Source: Nocardia terpenica (GTDB taxonomy: Bacteria > Actinomycetota > Actinomycetes > Mycobacteriales > Mycobacteriaceae). From it: 64,000 bases of DNA. The DNA lies in NCBI RefSeq assembly GCF_013186535.1, contig NZ_JABMCZ010000001.1:1178001-1242000 (forward strand), written 5' to 3'. The notes beneath the pieces are model-generated. The model saw only the letters and a program-made list of their open reading frames with translations, was not told the origin of the DNA and did no database searches. Of this stretch, positions 26,528-35,207 are shown piece after piece (positions within the stretch are counted from its first letter, which is position 1; each line of letters opens with the position of its first letter). A program made the position numbers and the translations under genes.

Positions 26528-26543
26528 TTCGAAATATCTCGAA
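26528..26543. promoter_or_regulatory. Candidate operator of the ArsR-like regulator
   Basis: Perfect dyad TTCGA-N6-TCGAA just upstream of the arsR-like start and in the divergent control region of the MFS gene at 26642. A further TTCGA half-site follows at 26546-26550. ArsR proteins bind such short dyads. Confidence 0.5.
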
Positions 26544-26641
26544 CCTTCGACCGTCATCGTATATCCTTCTTCCATCTGGAACCGATGTTGCGGCCGTCTC
26601 GAATGCAGTGTGCCGCATGCTTATTGGGGGGAGCCAGCAGC

Positions 26642-28051
26642 GTGGATGCGGGATCCGTGCGCGGCCGGTCCTGGGGACTGGCCGGGCTGTGTATCGGAGC
26701 GATGCTCATCGTCCTGGACGCCAATGTGCTGAGTGTGGCGGTGCCGACCATCCGCACCGCACTCGGCGGCAGCGCCGACACCGCGCTCTGGGTGGTCGAC
26801 GCCTACACCGTGGTGCTGGCGGCACTGCTGCTGTCGGCGGGAAGCCTGAGCGATCGGTACGGCAGCCGCAGGATTTTCGTGTGGGGGTTGTCCATCTTCG
26901 GCGTCGCGTCGGTCCTGTGCAGCGTCTCGATGACCGCGGGTGAGCTGGTCGCCGCTCGCGCGCTCCAGGGCCTGGGGGCGACACTCCTTGCGCCGGGCTC
27001 GCTTTCGCTCATCCGGCACATGTACCGCACACCCGAGGAGCGGGCGCGCACGGTGGGCCTGTGGGCGGGCGTCTCCGGCGTGGGGTTCGCCTCGGGCCCG
27101 GTTCTCGGTGGGCTGCTGGTGGATTCGCTCGGCTGGCGCAGCATCTTCCTGTTGAACGTGCCGGTGGTAGCGGTGGCCGTCGTGCTGGTGGTCCGCTATG
27201 TCCCGGAGACGCCCCGGCAGCCGCGGCCGTTCGACCTGTCCGGGCAGATCCTGGCAGTCGTCGGATTGACCTGTCTGGTCGTGGGATTGATCGAGAGCAA
27301 CCGATACGGCTGGGGCTCTCCGGTGATCGTGGCGACGTTGATCGGCGGGATCCTGCTGCTGGCGCTCTTCACCGTCGCCCAGTTCACCCGGGAGCGAAGT
27401 GACCGGCCGGTCCTGCTGCCGCTGTCGGTCCTGCATCCGCACCCCGCGCGGGCCGGTGTGATCGCGGGCTTCGTCTACAACTTCGGCCTGTACGGCATGA
27501 TCTACGTCTACTCCTTCGACCTTCAGCAACTGCGCGGATACAGCGCGGCGGCAACGGGTCTCGCATTTCTGCCCCTCACCCTTGCCGGAGCCCTGACCTC
27601 CGCCTTCGTGGCCGGGCGAAGCACCGCGCGCTTCGGTGCCCGACCCGTCCTGGGCGCCGGAATGCTGCTGTCGGCCATCGGCGCGGTGCTGCTGATGTTC
27701 GCCGCGAACCATGCCCCCTACCTACTGGTGGCGGTCGGTTTCGTCTTCTTCTCCCTCGGAACGGGCCTGTCCGCACCGGCAATGACGACCACGGTCCTCA
27801 ACCACGTCTCGGCCGAACATTCCGGCCTGGCCTCCGGCCTGCTCAACGCGGCGCGCCAGATCGGCGGCGCGGTCGGCGTCGCCCTACTCGGCGCCCTGAC
27901 CGCAGGCCACCTGTCCACCCGCACCCCCGCCGCAATGGCCGTTGTCGCGGCGGCCTTCCTCCTGGTCACCGTGACCACCACCCGGATGATCCCGGCCCGC
28001 GAACCCACCGCCTCGGCCCCGATCCCGCTGTCCGGCAACCGATCCCGCTAA
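26642..28051 (+). CDS. MFS transporter, DHA2 drug-efflux type
   Basis: 469 residues, about 14 helices. GTG at 26642 is chosen because GGGGGGAG lies 9 nt upstream; the frame is open further upstream through the ArsR region but that part is not membrane-like. Signatures: LCIGAMLIVLDANVLSVAV, ALWVVDAYTVVLAALLL, GSLSDRYGSRRIFVWG and SGVGFASGPVLGGLLVDSLG. Probably the first gene of a unit with the cupin and SDR genes and controlled by the divergent ArsR-like protein. Confidence 0.9.
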   Translation: MDAGSVRGRSWGLAGLCIGAMLIVLDANVLSVAVPTIRTALGGSADTALWVVDAYTVVLAALLLSAGSLSDRYGSRRIFVWGLSIFGVASVLCSVSMTAGELVAARALQGLGATLLAPGSLSLIRHMYRTPEERARTVGLWAGVSGVGFASGPVLGGLLVDSLGWRSIFLLNVPVVAVAVVLVVRYVPETPRQPRPFDLSGQILAVVGLTCLVVGLIESNRYGWGSPVIVATLIGGILLLALFTVAQFTRERSDRPVLLPLSVLHPHPARAGVIAGFVYNFGLYGMIYVYSFDLQQLRGYSAAATGLAFLPLTLAGALTSAFVAGRSTARFGARPVLGAGMLLSAIGAVLLMFAANHAPYLLVAVGFVFFSLGTGLSAPAMTTTVLNHVSAEHSGLASGLLNAARQIGGAVGVALLGALTAGHLSTRTPAAMAVVAAAFLLVTVTTTRMIPAREPTASAPIPLSGNRSR

Positions 28052-28137
28052 CAAGATCACCACTTCGTACAACCGGCGAATCACCAGCGCCCGGCATCTC
28101 GTCGTGCGTCGATTCACCCTTCTGGAAAGGAAAGATC

Positions 28138-28674
28138 ATGCGTACCGAGCTCGACACCACACTCGCCGAGGACGGCCCACGGAAGGGAGTCGTCCACGTT
28201 CCGGCCGGTGCCGGTCCGTCGATCTGCGTCGCGGGCGACACCTACACCGTGAAGGCTTCGACCGAGATGACCGGCGGCGCCCTCGCCTTCCTCGAGGCGT
28301 CGGTGCCTCCGGGCGCCGGTCCGGCGCCGCACATCCACACCCTGGAGGACGAGGCGTACTACCTGCTGCACGGGGAGCTCGAAATCCTCGACACCGACCG
28401 GACATTCGTCGCCAAGCCCGGCGACTTCGTCTTCATCCCGAAGGGAACCACACACCGCTTCAAGAACCGCGGCACCCAGACCGCGAAGATGATCTTCCTC
28501 TTCACCCCTGCGGGCTTCGACCGGTTCTTCATGGAGATCGGCAAGACGCCCCAGCCCGGTGCCCCCGCCCCGGAATGGACCGAGGAGGACTACCGGCGGG
28601 TCGCCGAGGTGGGGCGGCGCTACGGTCGGCTACCCGGCGAGACCGCCGGTGCCGATGACCCCGCACAGGCGTGA
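28138..28674 (+). CDS. Cupin domain protein
   Basis: 178 residues. The cupin core shows PPGAGPAPHIHTLEDEAYYLLHG (metal-binding His-x-His and Glu) and motif 2 PGDFVFIPKGTTHRFKN with a further His. Single cupin with a helical C-terminal extension (WTEEDYRRVAEVGRRYG), the layout of quercetinase-like or monooxygenase-like cupins. GGAAAGGAAAG precedes the ATG at 28138. Substrate unknown; sits between the MFS and SDR genes. Confidence 0.88.
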   Translation: MRTELDTTLAEDGPRKGVVHVPAGAGPSICVAGDTYTVKASTEMTGGALAFLEASVPPGAGPAPHIHTLEDEAYYLLHGELEILDTDRTFVAKPGDFVFIPKGTTHRFKNRGTQTAKMIFLFTPAGFDRFFMEIGKTPQPGAPAPEWTEEDYRRVAEVGRRYGRLPGETAGADDPAQA

Positions 28675-28682
28675 GGGCCGAC

Positions 28683-29423
28683 ATGGCCGACTCCGGTGCC
28701 AAGGTCGCGCTGGTCACCGGCGGGAGCCGGGGGATCGGTGCCGCCATTGCGACTCGCCTCGCCGCCGACGGCGCGGATGTGGCGATTACCTATGTGCGAG
28801 ACGAGGAATCGGCGCGCACCGTTGTCCGGCGGATCGAGCGGTCCGGGCGGCGTGGCACGGCGATCCGGGCCGACGCCGCCGATGCCGAGGCGGTGGTCGC
28901 AGCGGTGAACCGGACCGTCACCGAGCTCGGGCGGCTCGATATTCTCGTCAACAATGCCGGGATCTGGGACGGCGGCGTGTTCGAGGACCTGACCCTGGCG
29001 CAGTTCGACGGGATCATCGCGGTCAATGTGCGCTCGGTCTTCGCCGCCACGCAGGCAGCCGCCCGGCACATGGGTGACGGCGGGCGCATCATCACCATCG
29101 GTAGCTGCCAAGGGGATCGGGTCTCCGCGGCTCGGCAGATCCTCTACGCCACGAGCAAGTCGGCGCTGCACGGGCTCACCAAAGGCGTTGCCCGCCACCT
29201 CGGGGAGCGCGGCATTACCGTCAATCTCATTGCGCCGGGCCCGATCACGACCGACATGACTCCCTCCGATCCGCAGGTCGTCGCGGACCTGAAGAACGGG
29301 ACCGTGGTCGGTCGGTTCGGGACCACCGAGGAGATCGCGGCGCTGGCCTCCTATCTGGCGAGTCCCGCCGCGGGGTTCACCACGGGCGCCATCTTCGCGG
29401 TCGACGGCGGCACCAATATCTGA
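28683..29423 (+). CDS. Short-chain dehydrogenase/reductase
   Basis: 246-residue classical SDR. Cofactor motif VTGGSRGIGAAIA, NNAGIWDGG, catalytic YATSKSALHG (Tyr-x-x-x-Lys) and the PG motif IAPGPITTDMT. An Arg near the end of strand 2 (YVRDEE) fits NADP preference. ATG at 28683 with GAGGG upstream is preferred to the GTG at 28671 that overlaps the cupin stop. Probably oxidises or reduces a hydroxyl or keto group of the same compound handled by the cupin. Confidence 0.9.
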   Translation: MADSGAKVALVTGGSRGIGAAIATRLAADGADVAITYVRDEESARTVVRRIERSGRRGTAIRADAADAEAVVAAVNRTVTELGRLDILVNNAGIWDGGVFEDLTLAQFDGIIAVNVRSVFAATQAAARHMGDGGRIITIGSCQGDRVSAARQILYATSKSALHGLTKGVARHLGERGITVNLIAPGPITTDMTPSDPQVVADLKNGTVVGRFGTTEEIAALASYLASPAAGFTTGAIFAVDGGTNI

Positions 29424-29894
29424 GTGCCCGGCCCGGCACGATCAGTCCGTCGTGGGCCAATCCCAGCCCAGTTGCAGGAACATGCCGAGGCGGTCGCTTA
29501 CCGCGCGGATTTCGGTGATGTGGTTGTCGGTGTGCTCGGTGATTACTCCGTCACATCCCGGACCCTGCACACGGTCGAGCGCGGGCTGGCGGTGCTGTGC
29601 GCGGAGGGATTCGATCTGGATCGAGCGCTGGATGCGTTGAATGCGCTGACGATGTTCGTCGTAGCCCACGCCGCCTGGGAGGCACGCGGCGCATCCCGGG
29701 TCGGCGTCGATGGGCCGGGATCGGCGGAGTATCTGAAAAGTCTTGATCCGGAAGAGTTTCCGCTGATCACCGCGGCGGCGCGGGCATCGTCCGGCACCGA
29801 CGACCACGACCGTTTCGGCTTCGCCGTCCGCGCGATGATCCACGGATTCGCCGCGACAGCGGTCCGTCCCGACCCTGTCACCCCCGCCCCGTAG
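29424..29894 (+). pseudogene. Remnant of a TetR family regulator (C-terminal part only)
   Basis: The frame from about 29480 reads like the ligand-binding half of a TetR regulator (HAEAVAYRADFGDVVVGVLG, RTLHTVERGLAVLCAEGFDL, ALNALTMFVVAHAAWEARG) but no helix-turn-helix precedes it; upstream is the SDR gene. It is therefore a truncated copy, or an unusual stand-alone domain. Its final codons run into the promoter box of holA (TAGGAT at 29892). Confidence 0.6.
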
Positions 29895-29904
29895 GATCAC
29901 CTGC

Positions 29905-30876
29905 GTGACCGAACGACCCGCACCCGTTCAGCTCGTGCTCGGTGAGGAAGAGTTGCTCATCGAGCGGGCCGTGGCCGCCGTTGTCGCGCAGGTGCGCGGC
30001 TTGGTGAGCGATCCCGACGCATTGCCGGTGGATCGGATGCGGGCGGGCGATGCCAGTACCGCGGAGCTGGCGGAGCTGTTGAGCCCGTCGCTGTTCGCGG
30101 AGGACCGGGTCATCGTGCTCGAGTCGGCCGCCGAGGCGGGGAAGGACGCGGTCGCGGTCATCACCGATGCCGCGTCGGCTCCGCCGGAGGGCGTGGTGCT
30201 GGTGGTGCTGCACTCCGGCGGCGGCCGGGCCAAGGCGCTCGCCCCCGCGTTGCGGAAGCTGGGCGCCACGGTGCACGACTGTGCCAAGGTCACCAAGAAC
30301 GCGGAGCGAATGGAGTTCGTGCGCAACGAGTTCCGGGCCGCCGGTGTGCGCGCCTCCGGTGAGGTGGTGCAGACCGTGCTGGAGGCCGTCGGCTCCGAGC
30401 TGCGCGAGCTGGCCGCGGCCTGCTCCCAGCTGGCCGCCGACACCGGCGGCAAGGTCGACGTCGCCGCCGTGCGCCGCTACTACTCCGGCAAGGCCGAGGT
30501 CACCGGCTTCGAGGTGGCCGACCTGGCCGTCGCCGGCGACCGTCCCGCCGCCATGGAGGCACTGCGCTGGGCCATCGACCGCGGCGTCGCCTCGGTGCTA
30601 CTCGCCGACGCCCTCGCCGACTCGGTGCACACCATCGCCCGCGTCGGCTCGGCGGGCCGCGGCGACCCGTTCAAACTGGCGAGCCAACTCGGCATGCCGC
30701 CCTGGAAGGTGAAAAAGGCCCAGTCCCAGGCCCGCGGCTGGACCGCCGCCACCATCGGCACCGCCCTCCAGGTGGTAGCCACCCTCAACGCCGACGTCAA
30801 AGGCGGCGCCGCCGACACCGACTACGCCCTCGAACACGCCCTCTCCCGCATCCTCGACCTCCACGCGAGCAACTAG
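29905..30876 (+). CDS. holA: DNA polymerase III subunit delta
   Basis: 323 residues, the clamp-loader delta subunit that opens the beta clamp. Recognisable segments: PVQLVLGEEELLIERAVAAV, the AAA-like domain without a P-loop, KLGATVHDCAKVTKNAERMEF and GDPFKLASQLGMPPWKVKKAQ. The GTG at 29905 lies 7 nt after TAGGAT, so the transcript is probably leaderless. rpsT follows convergently, as in mycobacteria. Confidence 0.94.
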   Translation: MTERPAPVQLVLGEEELLIERAVAAVVAQVRGLVSDPDALPVDRMRAGDASTAELAELLSPSLFAEDRVIVLESAAEAGKDAVAVITDAASAPPEGVVLVVLHSGGGRAKALAPALRKLGATVHDCAKVTKNAERMEFVRNEFRAAGVRASGEVVQTVLEAVGSELRELAAACSQLAADTGGKVDVAAVRRYYSGKAEVTGFEVADLAVAGDRPAAMEALRWAIDRGVASVLLADALADSVHTIARVGSAGRGDPFKLASQLGMPPWKVKKAQSQARGWTAATIGTALQVVATLNADVKGGAADTDYALEHALSRILDLHASN

Positions 30877-30911
30877 GGCTTCACTCCGCGAATCACGCTG
30901 GCGGACACGAC

Positions 30912-30964
30912 AAAAGCCGCCGTGGTCGTCTGTGTGTACAGACCCTCTGCCACGGCGGCATTGC
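30912..30964 (-). terminator. Terminator of rpsT
   Basis: 10-bp perfect stem (GCCGCCGTGG at 30916-30925, CCACGGCGGC at 30950-30959) with a further small inverted repeat in its loop. On the minus strand the stem is followed by TTTT, so it is a rho-independent terminator for rpsT; it also lies beyond the convergent holA stop. Confidence 0.8.
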
Positions 30965-30996
30965 ACTGCTGGGGGCGGTATAGCTACCGCGAGGAA

Positions 30997-31263
30997 TCAG
31001 CCCTTCAGGGCGGCGACCTGCTTGGCCATCGCGGACTTCTTGTTGGCGGCCTGGTTGGCGTGGATGACGCCCTTGGACACGGCCTTGTCCAGCTTGCGGC
31101 TCGCGACGCGGGCGGCCTCGTCGGCGGCGGCCTGGTCGGCGGCGACGACGGCCTCGCGGGCCTTCTTGATCGCGGTGCGCAGCTCGGACTTCACCGACTG
31201 GTTGCGCTGGCGCGCCGCCTCGTTGGTGCGGATCCGCTTCATCTGAGACTTGATGTTGGCCAC
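30997..31263 (-). CDS. rpsT: 30S ribosomal protein S20
   Basis: 88 residues, basic and helical: IKSQMKRIRTNEAARQRNQS and KSELRTAIKKAREAV are the S20 pattern; binds 16S rRNA early in 30S assembly. The GTG at 31263 has AGAGGA upstream. A TATACC box on the minus strand at 31297-31302 may be its -10. Confidence 0.97.
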   Translation of the reverse strand: MANIKSQMKRIRTNEAARQRNQSVKSELRTAIKKAREAVVAADQAAADEAARVASRKLDKAVSKGVIHANQAANKKSAMAKQVAALKG

Positions 31264-31496
31264 GCGTGTTTCCTCTGGTTCCTGTCGTCAGTGTGGGTAT
31301 AGCTGCGAAGTCTGTGGGCGCACCACGGCCGATGCGTAGCGCCGCGCCGAAGGTCGAGACTACCAGCTGGCTCGGTGCGGGACGAAATCGCCCCGGTCGA
31401 GCGTTTGCTGCCGACGATTCTCGCATGCCACGCCGAGTGGGCGGCCAGCGGCCCACGGTCGTTGTGGACGCCACCGGGGACGCGTAGAAAATAGCC

Positions 31497-32288
31497 ATGT
31501 CTCCGACCGCGCAGGAAGTCGTCGAGGAGGATCCGGAATTACCGGCGGTGAGCCTGGCCCGCAAACTGCTCGCCGAGGCGATCGGCACCTTCGTGCTGGT
31601 GTTCGGCGGCGTCGGGACCATGGTGTTCGCCGGGCATCGGGTCGGCGATCTGGGTGTCGCGCTGGCCTTCGGATTCACCCTGCTGTTCCTGATGTACGCG
31701 ATCGGGCCGATCTCCGGCTGCCACGTGAATCCGGCGGTCACGCTGGGACGGCTGCTGCTCGGCCGGATCGGCGTGATCGCGGCCGTCGACTATGTGGTGG
31801 CGCAGGTGCTCGGCGGTGTCGCCGCGGGCGGGGTAATCTACGCGATCGCCCGCGATCTGCCCTCCTACGACCGGGTGCACGACGGGCTGGGGGCCAACGG
31901 CTGGGGTGCGCACAGCCCGGCGCGGCTGGACATCGTCGGCCCGCTGGGCGGGCTGGCCGAGAACGGCTACGGGCTGACCGCCGCCGCCACGATCGAGATC
32001 CTGCTGACCGCGCTGCTGGTCTTCGTGGTGCTGGCCTCCACCGATCGGCTCGCCCACGTGCCGCTGGCCGGTGTCTCGGTCGGCATCACGCTGACGGTCA
32101 TCCATCTGATCTCGCTCCCGATCGACGCCACCTCGGTCAATCCGGTCCGCAGCCTCGCCGTCGCCCCCTATCAGGACGGCGCGATGAGCCAACTCTGGGC
32201 GTTCCTGGTGTTCCCGCTGGTCGGCTCGGCGATCGGCGCGCTGGCCTACGCCCTGCTGTTCAGCCGCGCCCGCCCGCCGGTGCAGTGA
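31497..32288 (+). CDS. Aquaporin/MIP family channel with an NPV motif
   Basis: 263 residues, six helices plus two half-helices. The first half-helix has NPA at residues 78-80 (HVNPAVTLGR); the second has Asn-Pro-Val at 215-217 (SVNPVRSLAV) instead of NPA. An Arg after the second motif (selectivity filter) is kept. Family role is water or glycerol passage across the cytoplasmic membrane. A large insertion with Asp and Gly residues (DRVHDGLGANGWGAHSPARL) sits in the third loop. A single gene, divergent from rpsT. Confidence 0.92.
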   Translation: MSPTAQEVVEEDPELPAVSLARKLLAEAIGTFVLVFGGVGTMVFAGHRVGDLGVALAFGFTLLFLMYAIGPISGCHVNPAVTLGRLLLGRIGVIAAVDYVVAQVLGGVAAGGVIYAIARDLPSYDRVHDGLGANGWGAHSPARLDIVGPLGGLAENGYGLTAAATIEILLTALLVFVVLASTDRLAHVPLAGVSVGITLTVIHLISLPIDATSVNPVRSLAVAPYQDGAMSQLWAFLVFPLVGSAIGALAYALLFSRARPPVQ

Positions 32289-32301
32289 GCCCGGCGCGCG
32301 G

Positions 32302-32868
32302 TCAGTGCCAGCCGTAGTCGGCGCAGAGGCGGTGGGCGACCCGGTCGAAGGTCTTGCGCGCCAGGATGGCTCCCTCGCGCCGGATCCCGGCCTCGGGCAC
32401 GTCGAGGACCCGGTCCAGCCGCACCCAGCTGTCGCGGCCCTCGTGATCCCAAGGGCCGGAACCGATTCCGACCCAGTGCGGGTCGTGGGCGCGCGCGATG
32501 TTCGAGGAGAGCATCAGGCCCAGCAGGGTGTGGCGGTCGCGGCCGACGACCAGTACCGGGCGGTCCTTGCCATTGGTCGGATCCTCCTCGAAAGGCACCC
32601 AGGTCCAGACGATTTCGCCCGGATCGGCGCGCCCGTCCAGCTGCGGGCTGTACACGATCTGGCGGGCCCGCTCGCGGCTGGGCACCGGCACCGAGGCGGC
32701 CGGGCGCACCGCGATGGCCGGCTTGCGGCGGCCCAGCGCCCGCTCCCACATCGCCGACCGCTGCACCCGCTCCACCAGCTTCGGCGCCTGCTGCCTGACG
32801 ATCCGGGGCCCCTGCTCCCTGGCGATGGTCCCCAGCTGCTTGCCCAGAGCGCTCCACGTACCGGCCAT
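32302..32868 (-). CDS. PemK/MazF-like domain protein
   Basis: 188 residues. The C-terminal 120 residues resemble the PemK/MazF fold (IVWTWVPFEEDPTNGKDRPVLVVGRD, then LDRVLDVPEAGI); the N-terminal 60 are basic and helical. No antitoxin gene is adjacent, and M. tuberculosis has a similar gene (Rv2405) beside lepA, so it is probably a conserved housekeeping relative rather than a mobile toxin. ATG at 32868 is used; the longer frame lacks a ribosome binding site. Confidence 0.78.
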   Translation of the reverse strand: MAGTWSALGKQLGTIAREQGPRIVRQQAPKLVERVQRSAMWERALGRRKPAIAVRPAASVPVPSRERARQIVYSPQLDGRADPGEIVWTWVPFEEDPTNGKDRPVLVVGRDRHTLLGLMLSSNIARAHDPHWVGIGSGPWDHEGRDSWVRLDRVLDVPEAGIRREGAILARKTFDRVAHRLCADYGWH

Positions 32869-33076
32869 GATTCGGAGCATAACGGCGCGGGGGCGGGTTC
32901 TCACCCCGCCCGAATCCGCCTGCGGCACCAGCGAATTTGCGGTATCCGCCGATGTGGCCGCGCCGCGATCGGATCGAGACGGTGACCTGGATCACCGGTC
33001 GCATGGACCGCTGGCGGGATCGCTGCCCGGTTCATGGGACGATGGTGCGCAGTTCATCGATCACCAGAGGAGTGGA

Positions 33077-34915
33077 GTGCCCAGCTTCGCCGACACGACG
33101 TTCACCGATCCGTCACGGATCCGGAACTTCTGCATCATCGCGCATATCGACCACGGCAAATCGACCCTGGCCGATCGCATGCTGCAGCTCACCGGGGTGG
33201 TCGAGGAGCGGCAGATGCGCGCGCAATACCTCGACCGGATGGATATCGAGCGGGAACGCGGTATCACCATCAAGGCTCAGAACGTCCGCCTGCCGTGGCA
33301 GGTCGACGGGCAGGACTACGTGCTGCATCTCATCGACACCCCGGGCCACGTGGACTTCACCTACGAGGTGTCGCGTGCGCTGGAGGCGTGCGAGGGCGCG
33401 ATCCTGCTGGTCGACGCCGCGCAGGGCATCGAGGCGCAGACCCTCGCGAATCTGTATCTGGCGCTGGACAAGGACCTGACCATCATCCCGGTCCTGAACA
33501 AGATCGACCTCCCGGCCGCCGACCCCGACCGCTACGCCGCCGAGCTCGCCCACATCGTGGGCTGCGAGCCGGAGGACGTGCTCCGCGTGTCCGGCAAGAC
33601 CGGCGTCGGCGTGCCCGAGCTGCTGAACAAGGTGATCGAGGAGGTGCCGCCGCCGGTCGGCGAGGCCGACTCGCCCGCCCGCGCGCTCATCTTCGACTCG
33701 GTATACGACACCTACCGCGGCGTCGTCACCTACGTCCGCGTGGTCGACGGCAAGCTGACCCCGCGCCAGAAGATCAAGATGATGTCCACCGGCGCGACCC
33801 ACGAGCTGCTGGAGATCGGCATCGTCTCGCCGGAGCCGAAACCCACGAAGGGCCTGGGCGTCGGCGAGGTGGGCTATCTCATCACCGGTGTGAAGGACGT
33901 GCGTCAGTCCAAGGTCGGTGACACCGTCACCACAGCGCGCGACGGGGCCACCCAGGCGCTGACCGGTTACCGCGAGCCGCGGCCCATGGTCTACTCGGGC
34001 CTATACCCGGTCGACGGCTCGGACTATCCGGATCTGCGCGACGCGCTGGAGAAGTTGCAGCTCAACGATGCCGCGCTCACCTACGTGCCGGAAACCTCCG
34101 TGGCGCTGGGCTTCGGCTTCCGGTGTGGCTTCCTGGGTCTGCTGCACATGGAGATCACCCGCGAGCGCCTGCAGCGCGAGTTCGGCCTCGACCTGATCTC
34201 CACCGCGCCCAACGTCATCTACCGCGTGGTCATGGAGGACGGCAGCGAGCACATCGTCACCAACCCGTCGTTCTGGCCGGAGGGCAAGGTGCGCGAGATC
34301 TACGAGCCGGTGACCAAGTGCACCATCATCGCGCCCAGCGAATTCATCGGCACCATCATGGAGCTGTGCCAGTCCCGCCGCGGCGACCTGCTGGGCATGG
34401 ACTACCTGTCCGAGACCCGCGTCGAGATGCGGTACACGCTGCCGATGGCGGAGATCATCTTCGACTTCTTCGACTCGCTGAAGTCGCGCACCCGCGGCTA
34501 CGCCTCGCTGGACTACGAGGAGGCCGGCGAGCAGCGGGCCGACCTGGTCAAGGTGGACATTCTGCTGCAGGGTGAGGCCGTCGACGCGTTCTCGGCCATC
34601 GTGCACCGCGACGCCGCGCAGGGGTACGGGCACAAGATGACCACCAAGCTGCGCGAACTCATTCCGCGCCAGCAGTTCGAGGTGCCGATTCAGGCCGCCA
34701 TCGGCTCGAAGATCATTGCGCGCGAGAACATCCGGGCCATTCGCAAGGACGTGCTGGCCAAGTGCTACGGCGGTGACATCAGCCGCAAGCGCAAGCTGCT
34801 GGAGAAGCAGAAGGAAGGCAAGAAGCGGATGAAGACCATCGGCCGGGTCGATGTGCCGCAGGAGGCGTTCGTCGCCGCGCTGTCGACGGAGAGCTCGTCG
34901 GACAAGAAAAAGTAG
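33077..34915 (+). CDS. lepA: Elongation factor 4 (LepA)
   Basis: 612-residue translational GTPase that can back-translocate or remodel ribosomes. G1 motif AHIDHGKST at residues 22-30, G2 RGITI, G3 DTPGH, G4 NKID; the LepA-specific C-terminal domain ends with AKCYGGDISRKRKLLEKQ. The GTG at 33077 has GAGG upstream; another GTG at 33072 is out of frame. Single gene followed by a terminator-like hairpin. Confidence 0.97.
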   Translation: MPSFADTTFTDPSRIRNFCIIAHIDHGKSTLADRMLQLTGVVEERQMRAQYLDRMDIERERGITIKAQNVRLPWQVDGQDYVLHLIDTPGHVDFTYEVSRALEACEGAILLVDAAQGIEAQTLANLYLALDKDLTIIPVLNKIDLPAADPDRYAAELAHIVGCEPEDVLRVSGKTGVGVPELLNKVIEEVPPPVGEADSPARALIFDSVYDTYRGVVTYVRVVDGKLTPRQKIKMMSTGATHELLEIGIVSPEPKPTKGLGVGEVGYLITGVKDVRQSKVGDTVTTARDGATQALTGYREPRPMVYSGLYPVDGSDYPDLRDALEKLQLNDAALTYVPETSVALGFGFRCGFLGLLHMEITRERLQREFGLDLISTAPNVIYRVVMEDGSEHIVTNPSFWPEGKVREIYEPVTKCTIIAPSEFIGTIMELCQSRRGDLLGMDYLSETRVEMRYTLPMAEIIFDFFDSLKSRTRGYASLDYEEAGEQRADLVKVDILLQGEAVDAFSAIVHRDAAQGYGHKMTTKLRELIPRQQFEVPIQAAIGSKIIARENIRAIRKDVLAKCYGGDISRKRKLLEKQKEGKKRMKTIGRVDVPQEAFVAALSTESSSDKKK

Positions 34916-34935
34916 GTATCAGGAGATTGTCAGGG

Positions 34936-34966
34936 CGGCCCACGGCGGGAGCTGTGGGCCGTTCTT
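34936..34966 (+). terminator. Terminator after lepA
   Basis: 8-bp stem (CGGCCCAC and GTGGGCCG) with a 10-nt loop followed by TTCTT, 21 bp after the lepA stop. Confidence 0.65.
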
Positions 34967-35032
34967 CGCGCGTCGGGGCGGGCATTTCCGCACGTCGTTG
35001 GGCAGGCGACCGGTTGGTTATGACCGCCGATC

Positions 35033-35060
35033 TTGGGGCTTCCCTACGGATTCGTATACT
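35033..35060 (+). promoter_or_regulatory. Promoter candidate of the ini-like operon
   Basis: TTGGGG -35-like box at 35033-35038, 16 bp spacer, TATACT -10 at 35055-35060. The first gene starts at 35208, so a leader of about 140 nt is implied; a longer AT-rich run (TTAAGGTGTTAAGTG) lies within it. Confidence 0.5.
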
Positions 35061-35207
35061 GGCAGGCTGATGTGGCGCACCAGCGTGTCGGAAGTCGGCC
35101 GATAAGGGATGTGACAGGTCGGTTTTTCGGCATTTAAGGTGTTAAGTGTTCTGGATTCGGAAGACCCCGTTCGGTTCGGACGCCGAACACCTGAGAGCGG
35201 AGCTTGT

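Noticed and set aside
20963..29904. Accessory stretch considered as a prophage or integrative element
   Set aside because: No integrase, phage structural gene, tRNA target or flanking direct repeat was found.
31266..31487. 73-codon frame between rpsT and the aquaporin gene
   Set aside because: Low-complexity composition and no ribosome binding site; the region is more likely the two divergent promoters.
32302..32868. PemK-like gene as half of a mobile toxin-antitoxin pair
   Set aside because: No antitoxin gene is adjacent and the gene has a counterpart beside lepA in mycobacteria, so it looks like a fixed core gene.
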